From: Capnocytophaga stomatis
GTDB lineage: Bacteria > Bacteroidota > Bacteroidia > Flavobacteriales > Flavobacteriaceae
Direction: 5' to 3'
Assembly: GCF_002302635.1 (NCBI RefSeq)
Contig: NZ_CP022387.1
Coordinates: forward strand, 806,001 to 870,000
DNA: 64,000 nt
The position numbers and the translations under genes are program-made. Within the stretch, counting starts at the first letter, position 1; every line of letters starts with the position of its first letter. Of the stretch, positions 1 through 10,032 are shown one piece after another. The notes beneath the pieces are model-generated. The model ran no database searches. It was given only the letters and a program-made list of their open reading frames with translations, and was not told where the DNA came from.

Positions 1-1
1 A

Positions 2-1033
2 GTTAGTGATGCTTTATATGAACAATACTACGGAAAAGAAGTTGTTGCAATGATTATGGAAGACCGCCAATCTATCTACACATCAGACCTTCTCAGAACA
101 ATTTTCTTTATATTGCTGACTACTTTGGCGTTGTTTTTATATCAAAATTCCAAAATCCCGAAATGGGGAATGCAGCTCGCTTTGTTACTTCTCGTCATTT
201 TAGATTTGGGAGGTGTCGCAAACAGATACGTAAACAGTTCGGATTTTGTTCAAGCTCGCCAAATGCTTCAACCTTTTCAAGTTACACAGGCAGATAGCCA
301 AATACTTGAAGATGAATCCTATTTCCGTGTGTATGAACCCGAAGTAGGAATTAACGGAGCCAGAACTTCGTATTTTCATCATTCTATCGGAGGATATCAC
401 GCAGCCAAACCGAAAAGATTGCAAGAATTGTTTGACTATCAGATTTCTAAAGGAAATATGGAAGTGCTTAATATGCTCAATGTAAAGTACGTACTTCTCC
501 GAGACGAAAAAGGGCAAACGCGTCCGATGCAGAATGAAGATGCTTTAGGAAATGCTTGGTTCGTTTCCGAGCTAAAAAATGTCAAAACAAATGACGAAAT
601 GATGGCAAACCTCACTAAATTAAATCCTAAAAAAGAGGCTATCATTTTGGCTGACGATATCGCTAAATCTTCTTTCAAAACAAAAGCTGAATTTGCAGCA
701 GATAGCACAGCCACAATTTCGCTAAAGAGCTATCAGCCAAATAAATTGGTTTATGAAAGTAACAACCAAAATGCAGGATTTGCTGTTTTCTCGGAAATGC
801 ACTATCCTTACGGCTGGAAAGCAACTATTGACGGAAAAGAGGAAGAATACTATCGCGTAAATTATCTGTTGCGAGGAATGCCTATTCCTGCGGGAAAACA
901 CACAATTGTTTTTGAGTTTGAACCTGAAGTAGTTACAACAGGAAGCACGATTGCCCTAATGGGAAATATCTTGCTTGTTTTATTGCTTTTGGGAGGTATT
1001 TTTTGGGAAATTAAAACCAGAAGAACACAGTAA
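2..1033 (+). CDS. YfhO-family membrane protein, C-terminal part (5' truncated by window edge)
   Basis: The frame is open from base 2 through an internal ATG at 50, so the gene begins upstream of the window and only about 343 C-terminal residues are visible. What remains is one membrane segment (about residues 20-60 of the visible part), a long extracytoplasmic domain ending in a beta-rich region with PYGWKATIDGK and YLLRGMPIPAGKH, and a last hydrophobic segment before a short basic tail. This layout matches the C-terminal half of YfhO/bacterial membrane protein family members, large multi-pass proteins thought to act in glycosylation of cell-surface polymers. The family call rests on the conserved W-K-A-x-I-D-G and R-G-M-x-I-P-A-G-x-H patterns. 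The exact substrate is not evident. Confidence 0.75.
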   Translation, partial: VSDALYEQYYGKEVVAMIMEDRQSIYTSDLLRTIFFILLTTLALFLYQNSKIPKWGMQLALLLLVILDLGGVANRYVNSSDFVQARQMLQPFQVTQADSQILEDESYFRVYEPEVGINGARTSYFHHSIGGYHAAKPKRLQELFDYQISKGNMEVLNMLNVKYVLLRDEKGQTRPMQNEDALGNAWFVSELKNVKTNDEMMANLTKLNPKKEAIILADDIAKSSFKTKAEFAADSTATISLKSYQPNKLVYESNNQNAGFAVFSEMHYPYGWKATIDGKEEEYYRVNYLLRGMPIPAGKHTIVFEFEPEVVTTGSTIALMGNILLVLLLLGGIFWEIKTRRTQ

Positions 1034-1058
1034 AAATAAATAACAATCAATAAGTTAA

Positions 1059-1964
1059 ATGAAACGTAACGAACTTATTGACCTACTCAAAGGGGTGGCT
1101 ATATTTTTGGTAGTTATGGGGCACGCAGTACAATGGCTTTCTGGCTACGATACCTCAAACCGATTATTCATAGCCATCTACTCGTTTCATATGCCACTAT
1201 TTATGTTTTTGTCAGGATTTGTTTCTTTCAATTCAAGAAGAGAAGTGAAACTCGGCAAACGATTTCAAGTGCTTGTCATTCCGTTTTTTGCGTGGTTTTT
1301 AGTTCGTGAATTGATATACAAATATCCGTATCGTTTATCGTCTTTTATTGATGATTTTCAATTACTTTTGTTCGACCCTGCAACGGGAAGATGGTTTCTG
1401 TGGATATTATTTTTTCTTTGTCTTTTATTATTTATAGCATTGAAAATAAGCAAACAGAATGAAGAATTGGTTTTAATCGGAATGATTTTACTTCTGTTTT
1501 TCGTTAGCGGAGTTCTCTTTACTTCCAAACCTTTTTACGGTTTGCCTGAACTGACTTGGTATTTGCTGTTTTTCACCTTAGGATACTTAATAAACAAGCA
1601 TCAACAAATTTGGTTAAAATACGCAAACAATATAGGATTGATTAGCGTTTTTGCTTTTCCTTTGCTTGTTTCATTAATAAAAGCATCAGGAAAAAATACT
1701 TTTTTGGAAGAAACTTCACTTACTGAAACCACAAAAAATATACTTTACGCACTTCATACATATGCTGTGGCTATCGCAGGAATTTTCGCTTTTTATTTCA
1801 TTTTTGACAAATTGAATAAATTCAGCTTTAAAATCAAAAATTATTTCATTTATTTAGGCAAATTATCTCTGGAAATTTACGTAACTCACTATTATTTTTA
1901 CTTTTTAATAAAAAACCTGTCTAAACTTTTTAAGAGGAAAATTAAAAGTTCCAAGAATTTTTAG
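1059..1964 (+). CDS. Acyltransferase-3 family membrane protein, C terminus replaced by IS sequence
   Basis: The N terminus RNELIDLLKGVAIFLVVMGH has the signature arginine, D-L-L-K-G and catalytic-type histidine of acyltransferase-3 (OatA/NodX-like) integral membrane O-acyltransferases, which move acyl groups onto cell-surface sugars. About nine hydrophobic segments follow. From base 1911 the frame runs into the left inverted repeat of the IS5-family element, so the last 17 or so residues (KNLSKLFKRKIKSSKNF) are encoded by the IS. The length, 301 residues, is shorter than the usual 330-360, so the final membrane segment is probably lost or shortened. The protein may be inactive. It starts 25 bases after the YfhO-like gene and could be co-transcribed with it. 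Confidence 0.8.
   Translation: MKRNELIDLLKGVAIFLVVMGHAVQWLSGYDTSNRLFIAIYSFHMPLFMFLSGFVSFNSRREVKLGKRFQVLVIPFFAWFLVRELIYKYPYRLSSFIDDFQLLLFDPATGRWFLWILFFLCLLLFIALKISKQNEELVLIGMILLLFFVSGVLFTSKPFYGLPELTWYLLFFTLGYLINKHQQIWLKYANNIGLISVFAFPLLVSLIKASGKNTFLEETSLTETTKNILYALHTYAVAIAGIFAFYFIFDKLNKFSFKIKNYFIYLGKLSLEIYVTHYYFYFLIKNLSKLFKRKIKSSKNF
1911..1930 (+). repeat. Left terminal inverted repeat of the IS5-family element
   Basis: It pairs with the right end at 2789-2808 with two C/T differences in 20 bases. It is read in frame by the acyltransferase gene as KNLSKLF. Confidence 0.8.
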
Positions 1965-2003
1965 CATTTTTGTTTTGCATAACAAAATGAAAATCAAGGA
2001 ACT
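1945..2003 (+). promoter_or_regulatory. Subterminal hairpin just before the transposase start
   Basis: The left arm from 1945 (AAAGTTCC...) and the right arm ending at 2003 (...GGAACTTT) are complementary over 8 perfect outer base pairs. An inner stem TTTTGTT/AACAAAA closes a small TTGCAT loop, with a few bulges between. The right arm contains AAGGA, the only ribosome-binding-like motif, three bases before the TTG start at 2004. Such structures in other IS elements block translation of transposase from read-through mRNA; here that role is inferred. Confidence 0.6.
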
Positions 2004-2798
2004 TTGAGCAAAGATATAATAAAAAAATGGATTATTTCCCATTTGAGTATTGGAAAAAGAGGATTTAAAACAAAATTTGATTTATCATTAATTTTTCTTC
2101 TGATAGTCAAACGATTAAAAACAGGTTGCCAGTGGAGGGAACTTCCGGTAGAAGTGTATTTTAAAGACCAAAAAATAAGCTATCAAACAGTCTATTATTA
2201 TTTCAATAAATGGAGTAAAGATGGTAGTTTTAAGCGAATTTGGCTTAATTTGTTGCTTGAGAATCGGAGAAAATTAGATTTATCAAGCGTCCAACTTGAT
2301 GGTAGTCATACTCGATGTCGAATGGGAGGGCAATCTGTTGGTTATCAGTTAAGAAAAAAGTCAAAGACCACGAATTCTATCTTTCTGTGTGATAATTTGG
2401 GGCAAATTTTAGCAATGGGTAGTCCAAAATCCGGTAATCATCACGATTTGAATGATATAGACTTTGTTTTAAAAGAGATTTTGAATCTTTTGGAGGAAGC
2501 GAAAATAGAGCATAAAGGCTTGTTTGTCAATGCAGATGCAGGTTTTGATAGCCGAGACTTAAAAAGTTTTTTACAGGAAAAAGAAATAATACCTAATATC
2601 AAACAAAATCCCAGAAATGGACAAAATGAAAATATTTATTTTGACGAAGAATTATATAAAAATCGGTTTAAAATAGAGAGAAGTTTTGCGTGGCTTGATG
2701 GTTTTAAAGGATTGATTATAAGATATGAAACCCTAAACACAACTTGGATGGCTATGTTGTATCTAGGGATTATACTAACATTTATTCGAAAAGTTTAA
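2004..2798 (+). CDS. IS5-family transposase (DDE)
   Basis: This 264-residue protein has an N-terminal DUF4096-type region (KRLKTGCQWRELP) and a DDE catalytic core: first Asp in QLDGSHTR, second Asp in VNADAGFDSRDLK, and Glu in FKIERSFAWLDG. All three acidic residues and the R-Y-E near the C terminus are present, so the enzyme looks intact. The start is TTG at 2004; no in-frame ATG lies near the N terminus and the sequence from MSKD onward fits the family start. The stop at 2796-2798 lies inside the right inverted repeat. A hairpin covers the region just upstream and probably limits translation. Confidence 0.9.
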   Translation: MSKDIIKKWIISHLSIGKRGFKTKFDLSLIFLLIVKRLKTGCQWRELPVEVYFKDQKISYQTVYYYFNKWSKDGSFKRIWLNLLLENRRKLDLSSVQLDGSHTRCRMGGQSVGYQLRKKSKTTNSIFLCDNLGQILAMGSPKSGNHHDLNDIDFVLKEILNLLEEAKIEHKGLFVNADAGFDSRDLKSFLQEKEIIPNIKQNPRNGQNENIYFDEELYKNRFKIERSFAWLDGFKGLIIRYETLNTTWMAMLYLGIILTFIRKV

Positions 2799-3057
2799 AC
2801 AAGTTTTTCTTCTTTTTAAATATCAAATTTATCAAAAATAAGATAACAATAGCTCCGATGGCTCCCGTCAAGATAGAACCAACCCAACCTTCTCCAAGTG
2901 AGATATTGAACACACTTCCTAAAAGCCAAGAGCCTACTCCACTACCCAGAATACCAACAATGATATTCCCGATAAGTCCTAATCCACTACCTTTATAGAT
3001 AGTTCCTCCTAACCATCCTGCGATGGCTCCAATAATAAGTGTTGCAATAATACCCAT
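2782..3057 (-). CDS. GlsB/YeaQ/YmgE family small membrane protein with IS-encoded tail
   Basis: The protein starts MGIIATLIIGAIAGWLGG and has three glycine-rich hydrophobic segments, the pattern of the transglycosylase-associated (PF04226) GlsB/YeaQ/YmgE family. These are stress-associated inner-membrane proteins of about 80-85 residues whose biochemical role is not settled. Here the frame runs past the expected basic end (LIFKKK) into the right inverted repeat of the IS, adding KNLFKLFE and giving 91 residues. The core fold is unaffected, so function is probably kept. It is convergent with the acyltransferase gene on the other side of the IS. Confidence 0.85.
   Translation of the reverse strand: MGIIATLIIGAIAGWLGGTIYKGSGLGLIGNIIVGILGSGVGSWLLGSVFNISLGEGWVGSILTGAIGAIVILFLINLIFKKKKNLFKLFE
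2789..2808 (-). repeat. Right terminal inverted repeat of the IS5-family element
   Basis: It is the inverted partner of 1911-1930. It contains the transposase stop codon and, on the minus strand, encodes the added tail of the GlsB-like protein. Confidence 0.8.
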
Positions 3058-3161
3058 AAATTTTATTTTTTCAATTAATTTTTACAAAAAAAATATTTGA
3101 AATATACAAATTTTTATTGCAAAAAAGTTATTTTAAATGTAATTTTTAAGCCACCAAACAA

Positions 3162-3220
3162 AAAGGATTTTAGGAATTAAAATACTAATAATCAAGCAAT
3201 TTTAAATTCTAAAATCCTTT
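3162..3220 (-). terminator. Long hairpin, probable terminator after the GH97 gene
   Basis: Arms 3162-3183 and 3199-3220 are complementary at 20 of 22 positions around a 15-base loop. It lies 31 bases beyond the stop of the minus-strand GH97 gene. No strong T-run follows directly, so it may act as an mRNA 3'-end stabiliser instead. The 194-bp gap it sits in holds no gene that I can see. Confidence 0.55.
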
Positions 3221-3251
3221 CAAATTTTATAATTCACAATTATAAAAGGAA

Positions 3252-5522
<2,271 letters not shown>

Positions 5523-6089
5523 TTAATCCCATTTTAAACTTTCCATAATTCGACGAACATCTTTCTCCAAATAATTGCTGGCTGGCTGAATGGAATCGTA
5601 ATTTGGCGTCACTTTAAAATAAACCGAACCCGAAATGAAGTTTGAAACACTATCCGTTGCATAAAACTGAGCCTGAGAAGCTGCATTTCCGTAAACTTGA
5701 TAGAACATTCCATAAACTCGAGTAGTATCATTTACAAAAACGGTTGAAGCAATATTGTCCGCCTTAATGGTGTGGTCATACGTAAATTTTTGTGCATCAC
5801 GCAACAAATTGCGAATATTGTTATCTACTTTCTTGTACGACAGATAGATAGTAGCTTTCATCTTAGGATATTCAATATCTAAATCACAAGATTTTCCTTT
5901 TTGTTTTACGTGCGAAAGTGAATTTACATCAAATGTAAACGAACAATCGGAATTGTTGGAATATTTCTTGTATTCGGCTTGCGGATATTCCAAACGAAGA
6001 GCAGCCTTCGGTTTTGGAAAAGTTTCTCCACCGCAAGAAGCAAAAAATAAAAGACTAAATATCAGCAATATAAATACAATATTCTTCAT
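5523..6089 (-). CDS. gldD: Gliding motility lipoprotein GldD
   Basis: This is a 188-residue lipoprotein with the lipobox LLFFASC and the GldD pattern FPKPKAALRLEYPQAEY shortly after the cysteine, then DLDIEYPKMKATIYLSY and a C-terminal YLEKDVRRIMESLKW. GldD is needed for gliding and for type IX secretion-linked functions in Flavobacterium. The residues after the cysteine (GGET) do not resemble the surface-export signal of Capnocytophaga lipoproteins, which fits a periplasm-facing location. It lies 19 bases downstream of gldE on the same strand, in the conserved mutY-ssb-gldE-gldD order. Confidence 0.93.
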   Translation of the reverse strand: MKNIVFILLIFSLLFFASCGGETFPKPKAALRLEYPQAEYKKYSNNSDCSFTFDVNSLSHVKQKGKSCDLDIEYPKMKATIYLSYKKVDNNIRNLLRDAQKFTYDHTIKADNIASTVFVNDTTRVYGMFYQVYGNAASQAQFYATDSVSNFISGSVYFKVTPNYDSIQPASNYLEKDVRRIMESLKWD

Positions 6090-6108
6090 TTTTCAGAAAA
6101 AGACAAAA

Positions 6109-7461
6109 TTATTTATCCGTTCTACGAACCCGAATTTGTTTAATTCGTTTTTTATCAAAAGCTTCCACCGTGAAAACGTAATTGGCAAAGTGAATAGGTA
6201 CGTTTTTCTGCGGAAAATTCCCTGAAACTTCCAACAAAAATCCCGCCAAAGTTTCTGCTTCTCCTCGTTTTTCCTCAAAAACAGCTTCATCTTCATCGGT
6301 TAGTTGAAGTATTCTGTAAAAATCTTTCAGAGTGGTTTTTCCTTCAAAAACAAAAGTATTATTATCTATTTTTGAATACGTAACATCCTCATCATCAAAC
6401 TCATCGTTGATATTTCCTACAATTTCTTCGATAATATCTTCCAAAGTTATAATTCCGCAAGTTCCGCCGTATTCGTCAACAACTACAGCCAAATGTATTT
6501 TCTTTTCTTGAAACTCGCCTAACAAGTCATCCAACTTTTTATTTTCCGGAACGAAAAATGCCTTTCTTTTTACGCTATTCCAATCAAAATCAGCTTTTTC
6601 TAAATGAGGAAGCAAATCTTTAATATAAATAATTCCGGTGATGTTATCCAGGCTTTCTCCGTACACGGGAATGCGAGAATAGCCAATTTTCACAATTTCT
6701 GCAAGAACTTCCTGATAAGAAAGTTCCTCATTTAGGGCAAAAATATCAATACGAGGCACCATAACTTCCCGAGTTTCAGTATTCCCGAACGAAACGATGC
6801 TTTCCAATATTTTCTTCTCTTCGTGCGTTGTATCTTCTGAAGATGTAAGTTCCAGAGCTTGAGATAATTGACCAACAGAAAAATTTGTTGTTTTCTTGCC
6901 AAATCGATTCTGAATCCAGCTTGTAAAATTTTTCATAGGTATACTTAACGGAGTCAAAATCACATCCAACACATAAATAGGATAAGCTACCTTACTTGCA
7001 AACGAAATATTATTACGATTGGCGTATATTTTGGGTAAAATTTCTCCGCAAAGCAAAATCATAAACGTAACAAGACCTACATCCAAAATAGCTCTAACCA
7101 GCTCACTTTCAACTTTTCCAAAAATAAAATTGCCCAAATCCACGAAAAGAAGAACAATTGAAATATTCACCAAATTATTGGCTATCAAAATAGTAGCTAA
7201 CAATTTTTTAGGATTGGAAAGTAGCTTTACAATGATTTTTCCTGAAGGAGAACTTCCTTCTTTGGCTGTATTTACTTCGGTTGGGGAAAGTGAAAAAAGT
7301 GCCACTTCCGAACCTGAAATGAGAGCAGAACAATACAGAAGAATCAGAAAAACAGCAAATTGCACAATAATCGAAAAATCAGGTATCTCAAATAGCAAAA
7401 CAATCCGATTAAAGGTCGCCAAAAAAGTTGAAAATAAATTAAGGGGAGGCTCTAAGTCCAA
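6109..7461 (-). CDS. gldE: Gliding motility-associated protein GldE (CNNM/CorC-type)
   Basis: The 450-residue protein has an N-terminal DUF21/CNNM transmembrane domain (about residues 30-195, with ALISGSEVALFSLSP), a pair of CBS domains (VPRIDIFALNEE; GIITLEDIIEEIVGNINDEFDDED, about 215-345) and a C-terminal CorC/HlyC domain (about 360-445). This is the GldE architecture, related to magnesium/cobalt efflux proteins. GldE works with GldD, whose gene follows directly. Its position beside ssb and mutY is the usual flavobacterial arrangement, which supports the gld assignment over a generic hemolysin-like name. Confidence 0.92.
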   Translation of the reverse strand: MDLEPPLNLFSTFLATFNRIVLLFEIPDFSIIVQFAVFLILLYCSALISGSEVALFSLSPTEVNTAKEGSSPSGKIIVKLLSNPKKLLATILIANNLVNISIVLLFVDLGNFIFGKVESELVRAILDVGLVTFMILLCGEILPKIYANRNNISFASKVAYPIYVLDVILTPLSIPMKNFTSWIQNRFGKKTTNFSVGQLSQALELTSSEDTTHEEKKILESIVSFGNTETREVMVPRIDIFALNEELSYQEVLAEIVKIGYSRIPVYGESLDNITGIIYIKDLLPHLEKADFDWNSVKRKAFFVPENKKLDDLLGEFQEKKIHLAVVVDEYGGTCGIITLEDIIEEIVGNINDEFDDEDVTYSKIDNNTFVFEGKTTLKDFYRILQLTDEDEAVFEEKRGEAETLAGFLLEVSGNFPQKNVPIHFANYVFTVEAFDKKRIKQIRVRRTDK

Positions 7462-7530
7462 ATTCGTATAAATTAGTTAAACAATATTCAGCTTGATTAA
7501 TCATTTCTCAAGCAAAAATCAAAAATGTTA

Positions 7531-7941
7531 TTAAAAAGGCATACCATTGTCCTCTTTACTAAAATTGCCTTCAGCAGGAGGAGTTTGAGGATTTTGTCCT
7601 TCTCTTCGGTTTGGCAATAAGTTCATATCGGTAACGTAAACTTCTGTTGCATAACGCATTGAACCGTCTTCCGCTTGCCATTGGCGAGTTTTTAATCTGC
7701 CCTCAACATAAATCAAATCACCTTTAGTTGTGTATTTTTCGATAACTTCAGCCAATTTATTTCGCACAACAATCGTATGCCAATCCGTTTCAACAACCTT
7801 TTCATTGGTAGCCTTATTCACATATTCCTCGTTGGTAGCCAGAGGGAAACGCCCAATGCAGTTCCCGCCTTCAAAATACGTCAATTTGATATTGTCTCCC
7901 AAACGACCGATAAGCATTACTTTATTTAACGTTCCATTCAT
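7531..7941 (-). CDS. ssb: Single-stranded DNA-binding protein
   Basis: The start was placed at the ATG at 7939-7941 (MNGTLNKVMLIGRLGDN), the normal SSB beginning; a longer frame adds nine residues that do not belong to the family. The 136-residue product has the N-terminal OB fold, with ETDWHTIVVRNKLAEV and LIYVEGRLKTRQW, and a short flexible tail ending NGMPF, the acidic-Pro-Phe type tip that docks partner repair and replication proteins. It sits between mutY and gldE on the same strand. Confidence 0.95.
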   Translation of the reverse strand: MNGTLNKVMLIGRLGDNIKLTYFEGGNCIGRFPLATNEEYVNKATNEKVVETDWHTIVVRNKLAEVIEKYTTKGDLIYVEGRLKTRQWQAEDGSMRYATEVYVTDMNLLPNRREGQNPQTPPAEGNFSKEDNGMPF

Positions 7942-7985
7942 AATAAACAAGGTTTTAATTTTCTCCAAAAATAGAATTTATTTTT

Positions 7986-9026
7986 CTAAAACCAAAATTC
8001 TTTAATGAAATTTGCTGTCAATACGGAAACAGGATAAGAGGTAACCTCCTTAATATCAACAGGATTACTCAAAATATCCTCAATTTCAACTATCCAAAAT
8101 CGCGTGTATATATGTTGATGCGATAATTTATGCACAATAGATTTTTCATTAAACAGATAAATATCTGAAAATAAGCCAAATTCCTTTTTCACTCTATCGG
8201 TTATTTCTGTTTGTGAAAGCTCATTTTCCGATTCAAGAAGAGGAAATTCATAAAGTCCTTGCCAAATATCTTTCTGATACCTTTTATTCAATGAGGTAAA
8301 CCCTTTGTTATCAATAAAAACCAAATAGTTAAAAAGTCTTTTTTTGATTTTTATTTTTCCATTTTTTCTTGGTAATTCATTTACTTTTTGCAGAGATTTT
8401 GCCAAACATTTATCGGAAAACATACAAGATTGACAATCAGGAGATTGAGGTTTACATTGAGTTGCTCCAAAATCCATTAATGCCTGATTGTAAGTTCCTG
8501 CATCTTTTTCGTATAACAAACTGTTTGCCAATTCTTTAAAATAAGAAATTCCTTCAGAAGTATTAATAGGAATTTCAATATTAAATACACGAGCCAAAAC
8601 ACGATACACATTTCCATCTACAACCGCACAAGGTTCTGAATAACAGATAGAAGCAATCGCACTTGCTGTGTAATCCCCAATGCCTTTCAGTTTAATTAGT
8701 TCTTTGTACGATTTTGGAAAAACTCCATCAAATTCAAATGCAATTTTTTTGGCTGTGTGATGTAGGTTTTTAGCTCGGGAATAATATCCCAATCCTTGCC
8801 ACAATTTCATAACCTGCTCTTGCTCAGCATTTGCCAATTCAAAAACAGAGGGGAAATTTTCAACAAATCGTTCATAATACGGAAGTCCTTGAATTACACG
8901 AGTTTGCTGCAAAATAATTTCAGATAACCAAATTTTGTAAGGTTCTTTCGTTTTACGCCAAGGTAAATCTCTTCGTTGGCTTTGATACCACTCAATAAGC
9001 TGATTTTTAAAAAATTGGTTGTCCAA
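7986..9026 (-). CDS. mutY: A/G-specific adenine glycosylase MutY
   Basis: MutY removes adenine mispaired with 8-oxoguanine. The 346-residue protein shows the catalytic Glu region LSEIILQQTRV (about residue 35), the helix-hairpin-helix LKGIGDYTASAIAS with the following catalytic Asp in AVVDGNVYR, and the iron-sulfur cysteines spaced C-x6-C-x2-C-x5-C in CKPQSPDCQSCMFSDKC (about 190-207). A C-terminal NUDIX-like domain recognises 8-oxoG (WQGLYEFPLL). It lies 44 bases upstream of ssb and may be co-transcribed with it. Confidence 0.96.
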   Translation of the reverse strand: MDNQFFKNQLIEWYQSQRRDLPWRKTKEPYKIWLSEIILQQTRVIQGLPYYERFVENFPSVFELANAEQEQVMKLWQGLGYYSRAKNLHHTAKKIAFEFDGVFPKSYKELIKLKGIGDYTASAIASICYSEPCAVVDGNVYRVLARVFNIEIPINTSEGISYFKELANSLLYEKDAGTYNQALMDFGATQCKPQSPDCQSCMFSDKCLAKSLQKVNELPRKNGKIKIKKRLFNYLVFIDNKGFTSLNKRYQKDIWQGLYEFPLLESENELSQTEITDRVKKEFGLFSDIYLFNEKSIVHKLSHQHIYTRFWIVEIEDILSNPVDIKEVTSYPVSVLTANFIKEFWF

Positions 9027-9061
9027 AATAATCTGAATATAAGATACTGAAAAACAAAAAT

Positions 9062-9090
9062 AAAAGCCAAAATTAAAAACTTCGGCTTTT
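9062..9090 (-). terminator. Intrinsic terminator after tatA
   Basis: AAAAGCC at 9062-9068 pairs with GGCTTTT at 9084-9090, with A/T tracts on both sides. It lies in the 91-bp gap between the tatA stop and the mutY start. Confidence 0.6.
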
Positions 9091-9117
9091 TGATTTTTTT
9101 TCGATTTTAATTAATTG

Positions 9118-9324
9118 TTATTCTTCTTTCTTTTCTATCTCAGTAGAATCATTTTTAGTTTCCTCTTTCGAAGCATTTTTAAACTCCTTGATACCACTAC
9201 CCAATCCTTTCATAAGCTCAGGAATCTTTTTCCCTCCAAAAAGAATTAAAAGGGCAACAATAATCAAGATAATTTCAGGAGCTCCTAATTTACCAATAAA
9301 CAAGGGTATATTTGTCAAAGCCAT
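9118..9324 (-). CDS. tatA: Twin-arginine translocase subunit TatA/TatE
   Basis: This 68-residue protein has an N-terminal membrane helix (APEIILIIVALLILF), the hallmark FGGKKIPELMKGLGSGIKEFK hinge and amphipathic helix, and an acidic/basic tail. TatA multimers form the pore for folded-protein export. No tatC is adjacent in the window. The gene stands alone between mutY and a lipoprotein gene, with its own terminator. Confidence 0.93.
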   Translation of the reverse strand: MALTNIPLFIGKLGAPEIILIIVALLILFGGKKIPELMKGLGSGIKEFKNASKEETKNDSTEIEKKEE

Positions 9325-9447
9325 AATATTCAGTTTTTATCTTTTGAAAGGCAAATATATAAATTTTATTTCTGAAAAAATGAAAATTAATATTTTTAAT
9401 TACATCTTAAAACACAAATAACTGACTTCAAGAAAGATACAAATAAA

Positions 9448-9939
9448 CTACTTAACAAAATTCATTGATATTACAAATGCTTTACCTTCAATACTTACCG
9501 TTTGTTCCCAAATCATTGTTCTTTCGGAAAGGTGAGTTAACTGTAACGTAATGCCTTTATTTGTTTCGGATTGGTATTCTTCATTTGTGGGTTTAAGCAT
9601 AAATTCATAATATCCGGAAGTTCCTATTTTTCGTTGAATGACAAAAACAAAATTTCGTTCCCCAGTTGAGCAATCCTCCTTGATGATGTTGTACGTTCCG
9701 CGATTGTTGCTGGGAGTAAATTCCCAAGTGCTTCCTTCAAAACATTCTTTGGAAGTATCATTCAGCAAAGTAATCTCGAACTTACCTCTTTGATTATGAG
9801 TAACTGACTCCAACATCCATTTTCCGTCAATGATTTTGTTTGATACACTGGGCTTGCTCGGTTTCGGGTTTGAAACAACAGAAAAACTGGCACAAGACGC
9901 TAATATTGAAACAAATAGTAAAAATATAATCTTTTTCAT
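9448..9939 (-). CDS. Lipocalin-like lipoprotein
   Basis: The 163-residue protein has a lipoprotein signal (FVSILASC). It then contains the pattern GKWMLESVTHNQRGKF, an ECFEGSTWEF stretch and a closing beta-rich region, typical of flavobacterial lipocalin-family lipoproteins. In related genomes such genes often sit beside an OmpA-type gene; here the neighbours are tatA and an MBOAT gene. Ligand and role are unknown. Two internal cysteines (ECFEG, EDCSTG) could form a disulfide. Confidence 0.7.
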   Translation of the reverse strand: MKKIIFLLFVSILASCASFSVVSNPKPSKPSVSNKIIDGKWMLESVTHNQRGKFEITLLNDTSKECFEGSTWEFTPSNNRGTYNIIKEDCSTGERNFVFVIQRKIGTSGYYEFMLKPTNEEYQSETNKGITLQLTHLSERTMIWEQTVSIEGKAFVISMNFVK

Positions 9940-10032
9940 CTTAAATTCTACAAAAGTATGTCAATTGCAAAGCTACAATATAGTTTCAAGAAAAGCCTCT
10001 AATTAACTAAATATTAACAAAACTATTTCTTC

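Larger units (their letters stand above)
1911..2808 (+). mobile_element. IS5-family insertion sequence, complete, about 898 bp
   Basis: A single transposase ORF is bracketed by imperfect 20-bp inverted repeats (1911-1930 and 2789-2808, 18 of 20 identical, first bases AAAAAC). Size and one-ORF organisation fit short IS5-family elements. I could not see a convincing target-site duplication: the flanks read ...TTAATA on the left and CTTC... on the right. The element sits between two convergent genes and its ends encode the C termini of both. Confidence 0.85.

Noticed and set aside
1900-2820. Target-site duplication of the IS5-family element
   Set aside because: Flanking bases next to the inverted repeats do not match (ATA on the left, CTT on the right); none can be claimed by eye.
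2744-2998. 84-residue plus-strand ORF after the transposase
   Set aside because: It crosses the IS end and is antisense to the GlsB-like gene; it is proline-rich only because the opposite frame is glycine-rich.
7019-7471. 150-residue plus-strand ORF inside gldE
   Set aside because: Antisense to a well-supported gldE gene, with a low-complexity translated sequence typical of a shadow frame.
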